A stretch of 43,800 nt of DNA from Gemmobacter sp. (GCA_003509785.1 DOMY01000041.1:13480-57279); one strand, 5' to 3'. Positions 32,555 through 41,456 are shown, counted from the stretch's first letter. Program-made: numbers and translations. Notes: generated from the letters alone by a model not told the origin.

Positions 32555-35478
32555 CCCACATCCTCCGGGCTGGCCTTGTCGGTCATTTCCCATTCACCGA
32601 AGCGGGCGAGGTGATCGTAATCGCCGGGAAAACGGCTTTCGAACACGGCGCGCCGGGCGGTATAGCCGGTGCTGCGCGTCAGATAGCGGTTGATCAGCCG
32701 ATGCAGATCTTCCCACACCTTGCCGGTGATCGCCTCTGCCATTTCCGCTGTCTCGATCTTGGGGTTGCTGCCCAGCCCGATATAGGAAATCCGCGCCACC
32801 TCGCGCGGGCCCAGCTGACGAAAACCGCCGCGTTCGGCCATGGCCGCGGCCAGCAGCAGTTGCTTGTCGAACTGTTCCTGCTGCTTTTTTGTCGGTGGCG
32901 TGCCGGTCTTGTAATCAAGGATATGAAGCCGCCCATCGGGAAGGGCATCAATCCGGTCGGGTGTGCCGTAAAGCTCGAAATCCAGCGGATCCAGTTTGAC
33001 CCGGCCGGTTTCCTCGATCCCAACAGCCGCACCACCCTCCATCTCGTCATGATCCAGAAAGAAATCCGCCGCGCGATCCAGTCTTGCCAGCCAGAGGGCA
33101 CGGGCGGCAGGCCAGGGCGCCTGTTCCTGCAACACCCGCTCTGCGATGCCGATCAGCCGAATTCGCGCCTCGGCCCGGGTTTCCTCGGGCCGTTCTTTCA
33201 CGAAGGTTTCCAGAATTTCATGTAGCAGCGATCCGCGTAGCCGTGCATCCGGGCTGCGGTGCAGCGGATCAAGCTTTTTCAACCGCAGGATATAGCGCGC
33301 ATAGATGGCGTAAGGATCGCGGATCAATGTTGCTACCCGCGTCAGTGCTAGTTCGCGTGGGCGATGCGCCACCGGCGGGCGTGGGGCCGGGCGTGTGGCG
33401 GGCGGCCTGGGAGCTTCGGGCCGCTCCAGAGCATCGGCCAGCTGCAGCCAGCGTGCGCCCTTTGCCCGCATGTCGGCCAGTGCCGAAGGCCCGCCCTGCT
33501 CCGGCAGCCCGCCCAGCAGGTTGACCAACCGGTTCAACCATCGCGATGGCACGGTTTCAGCATCGGCGTTGCGGTGCGCGCGGGTCAGGACGACTTCTGC
33601 CGCACCGATGGCCTGTTGGTAATCATGGGCCGAAAGCCCGATGCGGCGTTCGGGCAGCAACAGCCCGGCATCCTTGCGCATCCGCCGGTTCATCCAGGGA
33701 TCGGGCGGGGCGGCCTGGGGCCAGATGCCATCATTCAGCCCACCCAGAATGACCAGATCGGCACCTTGCACCCGTGCCTCCAGCGTGCCCCAGATCATCA
33801 GGCGTGGGTGGCCAGTCACTTCGTCGCGCACCTCACCGCGGTTCAGGATCGCGTCGATCAGGTTGCGATAATCAGTCAGCCGGAAGGTGCCGCCCGCCTC
33901 AGCCTCGGCGGCAAGGCTTGTCACGGCGGCCAAAGCTGCCTCACCGGCGGGTTTCAGCCATAGCTCGCCACTGTCCTCGCCCCAGGGGCCGCGGGCCAGA
34001 GCCTCTGTGATCGCCAGATGACGGGCCAGCAAGTCGGGCAATGGCGCCGAATCCAGTGCTTCCAGCCCGTCAAGCGTTGCAACAATCCACTCGACCCAAG
34101 GCACAGCCTGCTCGTCTTTCTGCGCTCCGGCCCAGTGGCGCAGGCTGTCGGGATCGGGGAAGGGCGGGCCGTATTTGCGCAGCCGCAGTTCCAGATCGCG
34201 GGTCAGTTTCAGATGTGGGCCACGATCGGCTGCACTGGCGACCAGCGGATGTTTCAGCACCGTCAGCAACGCCTCAGAGGTGAGCGTTTCGCCCATCAGT
34301 CGCGCAACATGCCGCAACAGCCTCCCCGGGGCAGAAAGTGCCAGGGGTTTGCCTGCAGAATCATCGGGCAGGATACCCCAGCGATCCAGCGCCGCCGACA
34401 CCTGCCGCGTCAGCCCGCGATCGGGGGTGATCAGGGCTGCCACACGGTCTCCTTCTGCTGCTTCACGCAAGATGAGGGCGATTGCCAGAGCTTCGTCGCG
34501 CGGGCTGTCAGCCTCGATTAAGGTCATGTCCCTGGTGGCCGCAGGAATATCTGTCAGCATCTGGCCTTCGGTCAGCCATTGATCCGTGACCGGGGCGGGC
34601 CGCAAGGATAGTGATACAAGCCGGTTGCGCGACGGGCAGGGCCCTTTGGTTGCTGTCCATCGCGCGATCTGTTCGGGGCGCAGGTCCAGCACTTCCATGA
34701 GCCGACGGAAGCGGTACTGCGGGTGATCCTCGGCTGTCAGTGAATCTGCCATGGTCTGCCAGATTGGCGGGGGCATGTCGAAATCATAGCCGGGCAGCAC
34801 CAATGCACCCTGAGGCAGCGCCGCCACCGCCTGCATGAAGCGCAGCGTCGTCCCGCGTGATGCGGTGGACCCCGCGACGATCACCGGTCCCTGTGGCGGA
34901 TTGGCAGCCCAGCGGGCGGCCAAAGCCTCCACCACCCGACGTTGTCGTGCTTCTGGATCTGGGGCTGCATCGCTGCCAAAGAAGGGGGCCACGATCTGCA
35001 TGAAGGCCTGCGTGCGAGTCCAATGGGCGGAATGGTTTGAAACATCAAGGCCTGCGATGACGTCGGGAGAAACGCCTTCACCCTGCATTTCATCCATCAG
35101 TGTCGCCAGACTGTCGGCCAGATCGTAAAGCGCGGTGCGCGGCGCCAAATCCGGTTGCGCCTCAAGCAGCCGCGCTACCAATTGCACCAGTTCCAGCCGT
35201 CGACGAAGCGGCGGCACAGCAGCGGGAATGCCCTCGATGGCCGCTTCAAGCGCGAGATCTGTGACAAGGCGGATGCGAGGCAACAGCATTGCGCCTTGCG
35301 CGGTAAACAGATCCACGATCCGCCGCCGCATCCGCTGCGTGTTCACGAACAGCTGCACCCTCGCCATGGCTTCTGGCGGCTGGCCCTGCATACGGTTTCG
35401 CAGGCCATGCACCAGTTCTGCCGGGAAATCAGCACCAGAAGGCAGTGCAAAAACACGGGGGGATGCGGGATCAAACAT
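32551..35478 (-). CDS. addB: Double-strand break repair protein AddB (alphaproteobacterial type)
   Basis: Nuclease/inactivated-helicase subunit that pairs with AddA for end resection. It has 975 residues from ATG 35478 (MFDPASPRVFALPSGADF), overlapping murU by 8 bp. The helicase-like fold lacks a canonical Walker A. Around residues 615-660 it has VQGADLVILGGLNDGIWPQA. The C-terminal PD-(D/E)XK nuclease has ARLRGSLLHEILETFVKERP and LHILDYKTGTPPTKKQ. Only one cysteine (GPCPSRN) occurs in the whole protein, so the four-cysteine iron-sulfur staple described for Bacillus AddB cannot be present. It is coupled by ATGA overlap to addA. Confidence 0.94.
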   Translation of the reverse strand: MFDPASPRVFALPSGADFPAELVHGLRNRMQGQPPEAMARVQLFVNTQRMRRRIVDLFTAQGAMLLPRIRLVTDLALEAAIEGIPAAVPPLRRRLELVQLVARLLEAQPDLAPRTALYDLADSLATLMDEMQGEGVSPDVIAGLDVSNHSAHWTRTQAFMQIVAPFFGSDAAPDPEARQRRVVEALAARWAANPPQGPVIVAGSTASRGTTLRFMQAVAALPQGALVLPGYDFDMPPPIWQTMADSLTAEDHPQYRFRRLMEVLDLRPEQIARWTATKGPCPSRNRLVSLSLRPAPVTDQWLTEGQMLTDIPAATRDMTLIEADSPRDEALAIALILREAAEGDRVAALITPDRGLTRQVSAALDRWGILPDDSAGKPLALSAPGRLLRHVARLMGETLTSEALLTVLKHPLVASAADRGPHLKLTRDLELRLRKYGPPFPDPDSLRHWAGAQKDEQAVPWVEWIVATLDGLEALDSAPLPDLLARHLAITEALARGPWGEDSGELWLKPAGEAALAAVTSLAAEAEAGGTFRLTDYRNLIDAILNRGEVRDEVTGHPRLMIWGTLEARVQGADLVILGGLNDGIWPQAAPPDPWMNRRMRKDAGLLLPERRIGLSAHDYQQAIGAAEVVLTRAHRNADAETVPSRWLNRLVNLLGGLPEQGGPSALADMRAKGARWLQLADALERPEAPRPPATRPAPRPPVAHRPRELALTRVATLIRDPYAIYARYILRLKKLDPLHRSPDARLRGSLLHEILETFVKERPEETRAEARIRLIGIAERVLQEQAPWPAARALWLARLDRAADFFLDHDEMEGGAAVGIEETGRVKLDPLDFELYGTPDRIDALPDGRLHILDYKTGTPPTKKQQEQFDKQLLLAAAMAERGGFRQLGPREVARISYIGLGSNPKIETAEMAEAITGKVWEDLHRLINRYLTRSTGYTARRAVFESRFPGDYDHLARFGEWEMTDKASPEDVG

Positions 35479-36163
35479 CTGCCAGCATCGCCTCTGCTTC
35501 AGCAATGCCCTCAGGACGGCCGACATCGCACCAGCCACCCTGATGCACCAGACCATAGGCCCGTCCTCGCGCAATCGCCTGATCCCACAACAGGTTCAAT
35601 GAGAATACGCGTTCCGAAATATCTGCCAGCCCATCAGTCTTCAGGATCTGTGCACCCAGATAGGCCAGCCCTGTGGCACCCTTGGCCCGGCTGATCCGCC
35701 CATCTGCATCCAGCAGAAAATCCCCCAGGCCCCAAAACCCGCGTGCCTCTGTGGCTGGCAGCAGCAGCAGCAGCGCATCCATCCGCTCTGGTTGCCATGC
35801 TGCAGCCAGTTCGCCGAGAGGGTTCAGCCCCGTCCAGACGGCATCGGTGTTCAAGGTGAAAACAGGTTCAGTCCCTAGCAGCGGCAATGCTGCGCGCAAC
35901 CCGCCGCCCGTTTCCAGAATTTCTTCACTTTCATCAGAAATAAGCACCCCCCCGGCCAGATGGGCGCGGATCATGTGGGGCAGATAATGCACATTCGCCA
36001 CGATACGGTGCAGCGCCAGCCCCTCTGTCAGTGCCAGCGCGTGGTCAATCAGCGGTTTTCCCGCCACTGCGATTAACGGCTTCGGGCATTCGGCGGTCAA
36101 TGTGCCCATTCGTGTGCCAAAACCTGCCGCGAACAGCATCAGAGCGCGTGGGGTGTGGGGCAT
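35471..36163 (-). CDS. murU: N-acetylmuramate-1-phosphate uridylyltransferase (MurU-like)
   Basis: Sugar-phosphate nucleotidyltransferase predicted to make UDP-MurNAc from MurNAc-1-phosphate in cell-wall recycling. It has 230 residues from ATG 36163 (MPHTPRALMLFAAGFGTRMG); an ATG at 36139 overlapping the amgK stop is the alternative. Motifs: the nucleotide-binding LFAAGFGTRM, ECPKPLIAVAGKPLIDHAL, ILETGGGLRAALPLLG and the metal-binding FTLNTDAVW. The recycling assignment rests on the adjacent AmgK-like kinase, the known AmgK-MurU pair. By itself the fold would only say nucleotidyltransferase. Confidence 0.87.
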   Translation of the reverse strand: MPHTPRALMLFAAGFGTRMGTLTAECPKPLIAVAGKPLIDHALALTEGLALHRIVANVHYLPHMIRAHLAGGVLISDESEEILETGGGLRAALPLLGTEPVFTLNTDAVWTGLNPLGELAAAWQPERMDALLLLLPATEARGFWGLGDFLLDADGRISRAKGATGLAYLGAQILKTDGLADISERVFSLNLLWDQAIARGRAYGLVHQGGWCDVGRPEGIAEAEAMLADV

Positions 36164-37155
36164 TGCGCGGCAATCCTTGAAAGTCGTTCGGGCGTTGGCT
36201 CGGGAAGCAGCGCCATGCAGATATTGGAAAGCGATGCCAAAGCGGGATGCGAGAGATTGCGTTGCAGCTGGCCCCAAACCCTCGGGATCAACGCCAGATA
36301 GCCTGGCTTTCCGGCATGAAGGCAAAGCCGGGCGAAAATGCCCAGAATTCTGAGACTGCGCTGGGCACCCAGCACGGCGTAAGCGGTCTGGAAGGTTGAT
36401 TCATCATCGCCGCGTGCCGCGCAAAAGTGGCGACAGATCGCAGCTTCCGTAAGGGGCGATACATCGCGGCGCGCATCTTGTAACAGCGACACAAGATCAT
36501 AGCCAGGCTGCCCCATCTGGCCCAGTTGGAAGTCCAGAAGGCCGACACGCGCCCGCCCCAGCCGGTCCGGCAGCCAGAGCAGATTTTCAGCGTGGTAATC
36601 CCGCAGGATCAAGACCCGAGGGCCGTCTGCATGGCGGCTGATGAGTGTGGAAAGACATTCGACAAAGGGTGCAGTATCCACCCGGTCGCCTGTTATCGAA
36701 AAGCGATACCAATCAAGGGCGAAGGCCGCCGCATCGGCCCAATCCTTGGCAGAAAGATCGGGTAGAGCTTTTGGTGCAGGTGCAGTTTGAAGATGCAGCA
36801 GAACATCGGCTGCTGCCGTATAAAGCCTGTTTTCGGCCATGGGATCGGCAGAAAGAACGCGGGCGAAGATAGCATCTCCCAGATCTTCCAGAAGCAAAAA
36901 GCCATGCTCCAGATCCTCTGCCAGCGCTTCAGGTGCTGAAAGCCCCAATTTGTGCAGATGTCTTGCGATATGCAGAAAATCGGCAGGATCATCCCCTTTG
37001 CCAGGTGGGGCATCCATCAAAACCGCAGTTTTCCCCTTGTGCGTCAGACGATCATAGCTTCGATCCGAAGCATCACCTGCCAACAGCCGTGATGTGGCAT
37101 CACCCCAACCGGCGCGCTTCAGGAAGCTTGCCTTCATTTCGGAACGATGATTCAT
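36139..37155 (-). CDS. amgK: Anomeric MurNAc/GlcNAc kinase (AmgK-like phosphotransferase)
   Basis: Aminoglycoside-phosphotransferase-fold kinase of 338 residues, predicted to phosphorylate recycled MurNAc at C1 for MurU. Start ATG 37155 (an ATG at 37137 is possible). The phosphate loop region is TSRLLAGDASDRSYDRLTHK. The hinge segment reads GFLLLEDLGDAIFARVL. The catalytic loop is VLILRDYHAENLLWLPDR, and the metal-binding aspartate lies in VGLLDFQLGQMGQPGYDLVS. The usual catalytic HxD is seen as LRDYHAENL. It overlaps tsaE by 4 bp and murU by 25 bp. Confidence 0.88.
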   Translation of the reverse strand: MNHRSEMKASFLKRAGWGDATSRLLAGDASDRSYDRLTHKGKTAVLMDAPPGKGDDPADFLHIARHLHKLGLSAPEALAEDLEHGFLLLEDLGDAIFARVLSADPMAENRLYTAAADVLLHLQTAPAPKALPDLSAKDWADAAAFALDWYRFSITGDRVDTAPFVECLSTLISRHADGPRVLILRDYHAENLLWLPDRLGRARVGLLDFQLGQMGQPGYDLVSLLQDARRDVSPLTEAAICRHFCAARGDDESTFQTAYAVLGAQRSLRILGIFARLCLHAGKPGYLALIPRVWGQLQRNLSHPALASLSNICMALLPEPTPERLSRIAAQCPTPHAL

Positions 37156-37631
37156 TTATCTATCCAGTCTTGCCGCAGCGCCTGCAACAGGGTGCAATTC
37201 TGTGGGCCGGTGATCTGAACCCTGCGGCCCTCACCAACTGACGTGATTAAGATGTGTATTGCATCCAAGGGTGTCAGATCGCCCAGCCTGTCAGGCCATT
37301 CAACAAGACATATCGAGTCGTTGAAAGCGGCTTCCAGACCCAGTTCAATGACGTCATCAGGATGGCCAAGGCGATAGAGATCTGCGTGCCAGATGTCGAC
37401 GCTGGGTGTTTCATAGGTTTGCACCAAGGTGAAAGTTGGGGAAGGCACATCGGTCTCTTCACCCAGCAATGCCCTCAAGAAGGCCCGGCAAAAATGCGTC
37501 TTGCCCGCGCCGATACTGCCGGACAACAACAGCACGGTCCCGGCTCTTGCATGCTGCGCAAACCATTGGCCCAATCGGGCTGTTGCCGTTTCATCCGGCA
37601 GAAGAAAAGAAAGATCGGCATCTGCTGACAT
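37152..37631 (-). CDS. tsaE: tRNA t6A37 biosynthesis ATPase TsaE
   Basis: ATPase of the TsaBDE complex that makes N6-threonylcarbamoyladenosine in tRNA. It has 159 residues from ATG 37631; a long open extension upstream is not conserved. The P-loop LLLSGSIGAGKTHFCRAFLR is near residues 34-53, followed by DVPSPTFTLVQTYE and DIWHADLYRLGHPDDVIELG, ending with LVEWPDRLGD, all family signatures. It lies 40 bp after the PAS gene and overlaps amgK by 4 bp. tsaE beside amgK-murU-addB-addA is a recurrent alphaproteobacterial order. Confidence 0.94.
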   Translation of the reverse strand: MSADADLSFLLPDETATARLGQWFAQHARAGTVLLLSGSIGAGKTHFCRAFLRALLGEETDVPSPTFTLVQTYETPSVDIWHADLYRLGHPDDVIELGLEAAFNDSICLVEWPDRLGDLTPLDAIHILITSVGEGRRVQITGPQNCTLLQALRQDWIDK

Positions 37632-37671
37632 GCCTGCAGTCTTACTTTGCCAAGCGCTGGCTGCAAGCCTG

Positions 37672-39243
37672 TCAGGCGCGCATAAGGGACTGGGAGCCAT
37701 CGCTGATTTCTGCCCCCGGGCTGACAATCTTGAACCGGGCAAGGGTCGATCCACCGGCAAGTGTGGAAAAACAACAGTCCAGCAATCTGCCATCCAGAAG
37801 GCGCACCTCGCCGGTTACCGCAGTGCGCGCCTCTGTCTCTGCCGCGAAACGTTCGCTTTCAGCCCAAAGTGTGCTTGGCCCTGTGCGGCTACGCCAGTGA
37901 TCACATAATACAGTAAACGAACCAGCGCCTAGGCTGGCTGCCGGTTCATGTGACCACAGTTGGTTATAGGCTGCATTCGTCATCACAAGCAGGCCGGCCG
38001 GAGAAAAGACGGCCAGCGCCTGATCGACAGAATCAACAACAGACTGGCTCAACTCCAGATCTGCGCGATAGCGCCGCATCTGGGACACTTCGGTGGAAAT
38101 ATCCTCAAACATCAGTGCGAGTGCACCATTCGGATGCGGACGGCCAATGATCCGGTAAGTCTGGCCACTGGGTAGCGCCCATGTTTCCTCAAAGTGGCCT
38201 GAGGAGGCCGCTCTTTCAATCTCTGCCATCTGCTTGCGCCAAGCGTGGTAATCTTTCGGCTCTGGTATCATGTTCCGGTCGCGCATTGCATCCAGCAGGG
38301 CGAACAGGGTTGGCCGCATCGAAAGAAAATCAGGGGGCAGGCCTGACAGATCCAGCATTGCTGGATTGAACAGGGCCAGTTGGCGCTGCCTGTCAAAGAT
38401 TGCCAGTCCGATGGGCAAGTGGGCGAAAGTCTTGGTCAAGGTCTGTGTGAAATCGCGCAATGCGGTTTCAGCCTGAACCAGCGCATTGACTGGCTGCCCT
38501 ATGAACAGCCGCCCTGCCTCGGAATCCTGGCACAGGATGTCGAACCAGATGTCGGGCTGATCGGCTTGGGTCAGGCGCAGCCGTTGCCCTGAAATACCTT
38601 GCATGGAGGCGATCTTGTCGAACAGACGGGGCAGGGGCCATGACAGATCCTGCCCGGGCCTCAGCCTGTCGATGGCATGATCCAGATAGGCGGAATTGGC
38701 CCAGATCACCTCGCCTTCAGGCCCTTCGCGCCAGATGATCGAAGGGATGCGCACCATGATATCGCGCAATTGGGCAAGCTCATCCTGCACAGCTTTTTCA
38801 GTTACAATATCGTGCCCTGGCGCAGCAGTTTGCTCCTCTGGGTCCAGCAGTGTGATCCGGGTCAGGCCTCCGCGCGACTCTGCCTTCAGCACCAGGGCAG
38901 GGTTCATTTCGTCTCCGGTGGCCAACATCAGTCGGCCTTCGTGCTGCAGGCGCATCAACTGTGTTTCAAAGTCTGGGAAGCGGGGGGTGAGATAAGCCTG
39001 CAGTCGCATCCATGGCGTGCCGTTCAACCCGATGAGCGCCAGAAGCGCGCGCGCTGCAGGTGTTGAGTCGATCAGGATTTCGCCATCAAACAGGAAGGTC
39101 GTTCCACCATAGGTGTCTGAAAAAATCGCCTCGCGTTGTCGCGCAGAGTTGCGATGCAATGCCGCAAGCAGAAAGGCACCAAAAGTTGCAGCAAGAAAGG
39201 AGATAACCAAAAGCGTTCCGGCTTGGGCCAGATCAATATCCAT
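37672..39243 (-). CDS. Membrane-anchored multi-PAS protein without output domain
   Basis: A 523-residue protein. An N-terminal membrane helix (about 7-29, AGTLLVISFLAATFGAFLLA) is followed by a basic stop (HRNSARQR). Then come an atypical sensor segment and PAS-like domains around residues 160-255, 275-390 (HLPIGLAIFDRQRQLALFNP; ALMFEDISTEVSQMRRYRAD) and 400-510 (VDSVDQALAVFSPAGLLVM). I see no histidine-kinase H-box, ATPase domain, GGDEF, EAL or DNA-binding motif, so a signal must pass to a partner. It sits 134 bp from regB on the same strand and heads the tsaE-amgK-murU-addB-addA run. A CtrA-type box lies 55 bp upstream. Confidence 0.85.
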   Translation of the reverse strand: MDIDLAQAGTLLVISFLAATFGAFLLAALHRNSARQREAIFSDTYGGTTFLFDGEILIDSTPAARALLALIGLNGTPWMRLQAYLTPRFPDFETQLMRLQHEGRLMLATGDEMNPALVLKAESRGGLTRITLLDPEEQTAAPGHDIVTEKAVQDELAQLRDIMVRIPSIIWREGPEGEVIWANSAYLDHAIDRLRPGQDLSWPLPRLFDKIASMQGISGQRLRLTQADQPDIWFDILCQDSEAGRLFIGQPVNALVQAETALRDFTQTLTKTFAHLPIGLAIFDRQRQLALFNPAMLDLSGLPPDFLSMRPTLFALLDAMRDRNMIPEPKDYHAWRKQMAEIERAASSGHFEETWALPSGQTYRIIGRPHPNGALALMFEDISTEVSQMRRYRADLELSQSVVDSVDQALAVFSPAGLLVMTNAAYNQLWSHEPAASLGAGSFTVLCDHWRSRTGPSTLWAESERFAAETEARTAVTGEVRLLDGRLLDCCFSTLAGGSTLARFKIVSPGAEISDGSQSLMRA

Positions 39244-39297
39244 CCGAATCTCCCAAAACGTATAACCATTGCCCCAGGCAACCCTGAGGAGAGAAGG

Positions 39298-39312
39298 TTA
39301 AGACTGAGTTAA
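39298..39312. promoter_or_regulatory. Perfect CtrA-type box TTAA-N7-TTAA
   Basis: TTAA (39298-39301), seven bases, TTAA (39309-39312), which is the full consensus for the alphaproteobacterial cell-cycle regulator CtrA. It lies in the 134-bp gap between regB and the PAS gene, 55 bp upstream of the PAS start. An ATAACCAT sequence at 39262-39269 resembles the TTAACCAT half-site at 7 of 8 bases. Binding is inferred. Confidence 0.55.
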
Positions 39313-39377
39313 ATTCTGGGCGCCTTGGCGGCGGCTATTCGTCATGATCCAACGTTTCAGGGTGGATTTCAGTATTC

Positions 39378-40721
39378 TCAGAGGTTTGGCGTGTTTTCTC
39401 CCAAGGCGCCCGCCGGAGCCTCGATCCTGCGCCGCGGCCAGCGCACATCGACGATAGCCCCAGACCTGTCAGGCTGATTCCCCGGGCCTGCATTGGCAAA
39501 GACGAGGGTGGCGCCAGTGCGTTCCAGCAGGGTCTTGGCAATGAAAAGGCCAAGTCCCATCCCCTCGTAACCTGGGCGCTGTGCTGTTTCTGGCTGTGTC
39601 TTGCGGCTGCGCATGAAGGGATCGCCGATCCGGCCCAGGATTTGCGGGGGATATCCTGCGCCGTCATCCACAATACGGATCCGGATTGTCGTCGCAGTCC
39701 ATCCATATTCGGCCCAGACTGTGCCATGCGCGAAGTCGACTGCATTCTGGATCAGATTTCGCAGGCCGTGGATGATCTCGGGTTGGCGAAGGATCAGCGG
39801 TTCCCGCAAATCTTCATCCATCTGAAGTGCCGTGAAGTGCACCATTTTGCCGCGGCCGATATGGGGTTCTGCCGCCTCACGCAGTACTACGGTCAGCGGT
39901 GCTTGTTGCATCTGCTTGTCGTCCTTGCCGGCCCGCCCCATGGACCGCAGTATGTCACGGCAGCGATCTGCCTGATCTCGGATCAGCTGCGCATCTGCAT
40001 GCAGATCTGGGTCATCCTCCAGTTCCTCCATCAGCTCGGCGCTGACCAGTTTTATGGTCGCCAAAGGCGAACCAAGCTCATGCGCAGCAGCCGCAACCAC
40101 ACCCCCCAGATCGGTCAGCTTCTGCTCGCGGGCCAGCGCCATCTGCGTGGCCAGAAGCGCATTCTGCATCGACTGCATCTCGCTTGCCACGCGCTGGGCA
40201 TAGCTGCCTACGAAGCCAATGCCGATCACCACTGCCAGCCAGAAACCGATGGCAAACAGCGCTGGTACATCAAAGGGCGTGCCATCCGGCAAGATCATGG
40301 CAATGTTGAACCGGGCCAACAAAGTGACGAATACCACCGCTGTTGCGCCCAGGATCAGCGTTGCCCGTCCGGACAAAGCCGTTGCTGAAACCGCAACCGG
40401 CGCAAGGATCAGCAGCGCGAAGGGGTTGGTCATCCCGCCGGTCAGGAACAGAAGAACCGAAAGTTGCGCAAGATCGAACAGCAGTGTGAAGAAAACCTGC
40501 TGCTCGGTCAGGCGGGTGTTTTCTGGAAAGACGAAGACCGAAACCAGATTGGCAATGACCGAAGTGCCCACAACAAGGTAACACAGGCCGAAGGGAAACC
40601 CGATCTGCAGATGGAATTCGGCGACCGCAAGTGCGACAATCTGACCTGTGATGGCTGCCCATCGCAGCAGGATAAGCGTGCGCAGACGCAGGAAATCAGT
40701 TCTGGACTGTGATATGGCCAT
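39378..40721 (-). CDS. regB: Redox-sensing histidine kinase RegB/PrrB
   Basis: Sensor kinase of the global RegBA (PrrBA) system that controls photosynthesis, respiration, carbon and nitrogen fixation genes by quinone/redox state. It has 447 residues. Six hydrophobic segments lie within about residues 15-175. The quinone-binding heptapeptide GGMTNPF is at 95-101. The H-box AAAAHELGSPLATIKL has the phospho-acceptor His214. The redox-active cysteine is Cys254 in DQADRCRDILRSMGRAGKDD. The N and G boxes are LRNLIQNAVDFA and GYEGMGLGLFIAKTLLERTG. All regulatory residues known from Rhodobacter RegB are present. It is divergent from senC-regA across a 102-bp gap. Confidence 0.96.
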   Translation of the reverse strand: MAISQSRTDFLRLRTLILLRWAAITGQIVALAVAEFHLQIGFPFGLCYLVVGTSVIANLVSVFVFPENTRLTEQQVFFTLLFDLAQLSVLLFLTGGMTNPFALLILAPVAVSATALSGRATLILGATAVVFVTLLARFNIAMILPDGTPFDVPALFAIGFWLAVVIGIGFVGSYAQRVASEMQSMQNALLATQMALAREQKLTDLGGVVAAAAHELGSPLATIKLVSAELMEELEDDPDLHADAQLIRDQADRCRDILRSMGRAGKDDKQMQQAPLTVVLREAAEPHIGRGKMVHFTALQMDEDLREPLILRQPEIIHGLRNLIQNAVDFAHGTVWAEYGWTATTIRIRIVDDGAGYPPQILGRIGDPFMRSRKTQPETAQRPGYEGMGLGLFIAKTLLERTGATLVFANAGPGNQPDRSGAIVDVRWPRRRIEAPAGALGENTPNL

Positions 40722-40823
40722 GATCGGAATGAGTTGCCGCCACTCTGTTGTTAAGCGATTTAGGCATTGTTATGTGCGTCAGCTTGCAGGATCAATGCGG
40801 CGTTGTGAAAGAGGATATTCGTG

Positions 40824-41456
40824 ATGGCGAAGATTTATGCAGGACTGGCAGTTGCCGCCGTGATCGGTCTGGTGGGCGGCAGTGCGCTTTGGGTGATGCA
40901 GGGCAACTCTGGTGATCCCTTCGCCGCTTGCCATGCAGGCGCCGTTGGTGGCGGTGATATCGGTGGCCCGTTCACCTTGGTCGATGAAACCGGCGCGACA
41001 GTGACGGACAAGGACGTGCTGACCAAGCCCACGCTGGTCTATTTTGGTTACACATTTTGCCCTGACGTCTGCCCGCTGGACAATGCCCGCAACGCCGAGG
41101 CCGTGGATATTCTGGAAGAGCGTGGCTATGACGTGACGCCGCTTTTCATCTCGATCGACCCGAAACGGGATACGCCCGAGGTTCTGGCAGATTTTACCGA
41201 CAACCTGCACCCCCGGATGGTCGGCCTGACCGGCAGCGATGCACAGGTGAAGGCGGCCTCACTGGCGTACAAGACCTATTTCAAGGCGCAGCCCGCGGAT
41301 GACGAATTCTACCTCGTCGATCACTCGACATTCACCTATCTGATGATGCCCGGCAGCGGCTTTGCCGATTTTTTCAAGCGTGAAGCTACAGCCGAGGAAA
41401 TGGCAGAACGCACGGCCTGTTTCGTGGATGTTGCGCGCGGAATCGGTCAAAATTGA
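40824..41456 (+). CDS. senC: SCO1/SenC family copper chaperone (PrrC)
   Basis: Membrane-anchored, periplasm-facing thioredoxin-fold protein for copper delivery to cytochrome c oxidase (PrrC/SenC in Rhodobacter). It has 210 residues from ATG 40824; a GTG at 40821 is in frame, but GAGGA spacing favours the ATG. The N-terminal anchor is residues 3-26 (IYAGLAVAAVIGLVGGSALWV). The copper ligands are Cys79 and Cys83 in FGYTFCPDVCPLD and His167 in YLVDHSTF. FISIDPKRDTPEVLADF is the family signature. It is located between regB and regA, as in Rhodobacter, and followed 57 bp later by regA. Confidence 0.96.
   Translation: MAKIYAGLAVAAVIGLVGGSALWVMQGNSGDPFAACHAGAVGGGDIGGPFTLVDETGATVTDKDVLTKPTLVYFGYTFCPDVCPLDNARNAEAVDILEERGYDVTPLFISIDPKRDTPEVLADFTDNLHPRMVGLTGSDAQVKAASLAYKTYFKAQPADDEFYLVDHSTFTYLMMPGSGFADFFKREATAEEMAERTACFVDVARGIGQN

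Noticed and set aside
37632..37793. 54-codon N-terminal extension of tsaE
   Set aside because: It overlaps the 3' end of the PAS gene, lacks a ribosome-binding site and is absent from the TsaE family; ATG 37631 gives the normal length.
40784..40795. FNR/FnrL-like TTG...ATCAA in the regB/senC gap
   Set aside because: The half-sites are two bases too close (12 bp total instead of the 14-bp TTGAT-N4-ATCAA) and the left half is imperfect.
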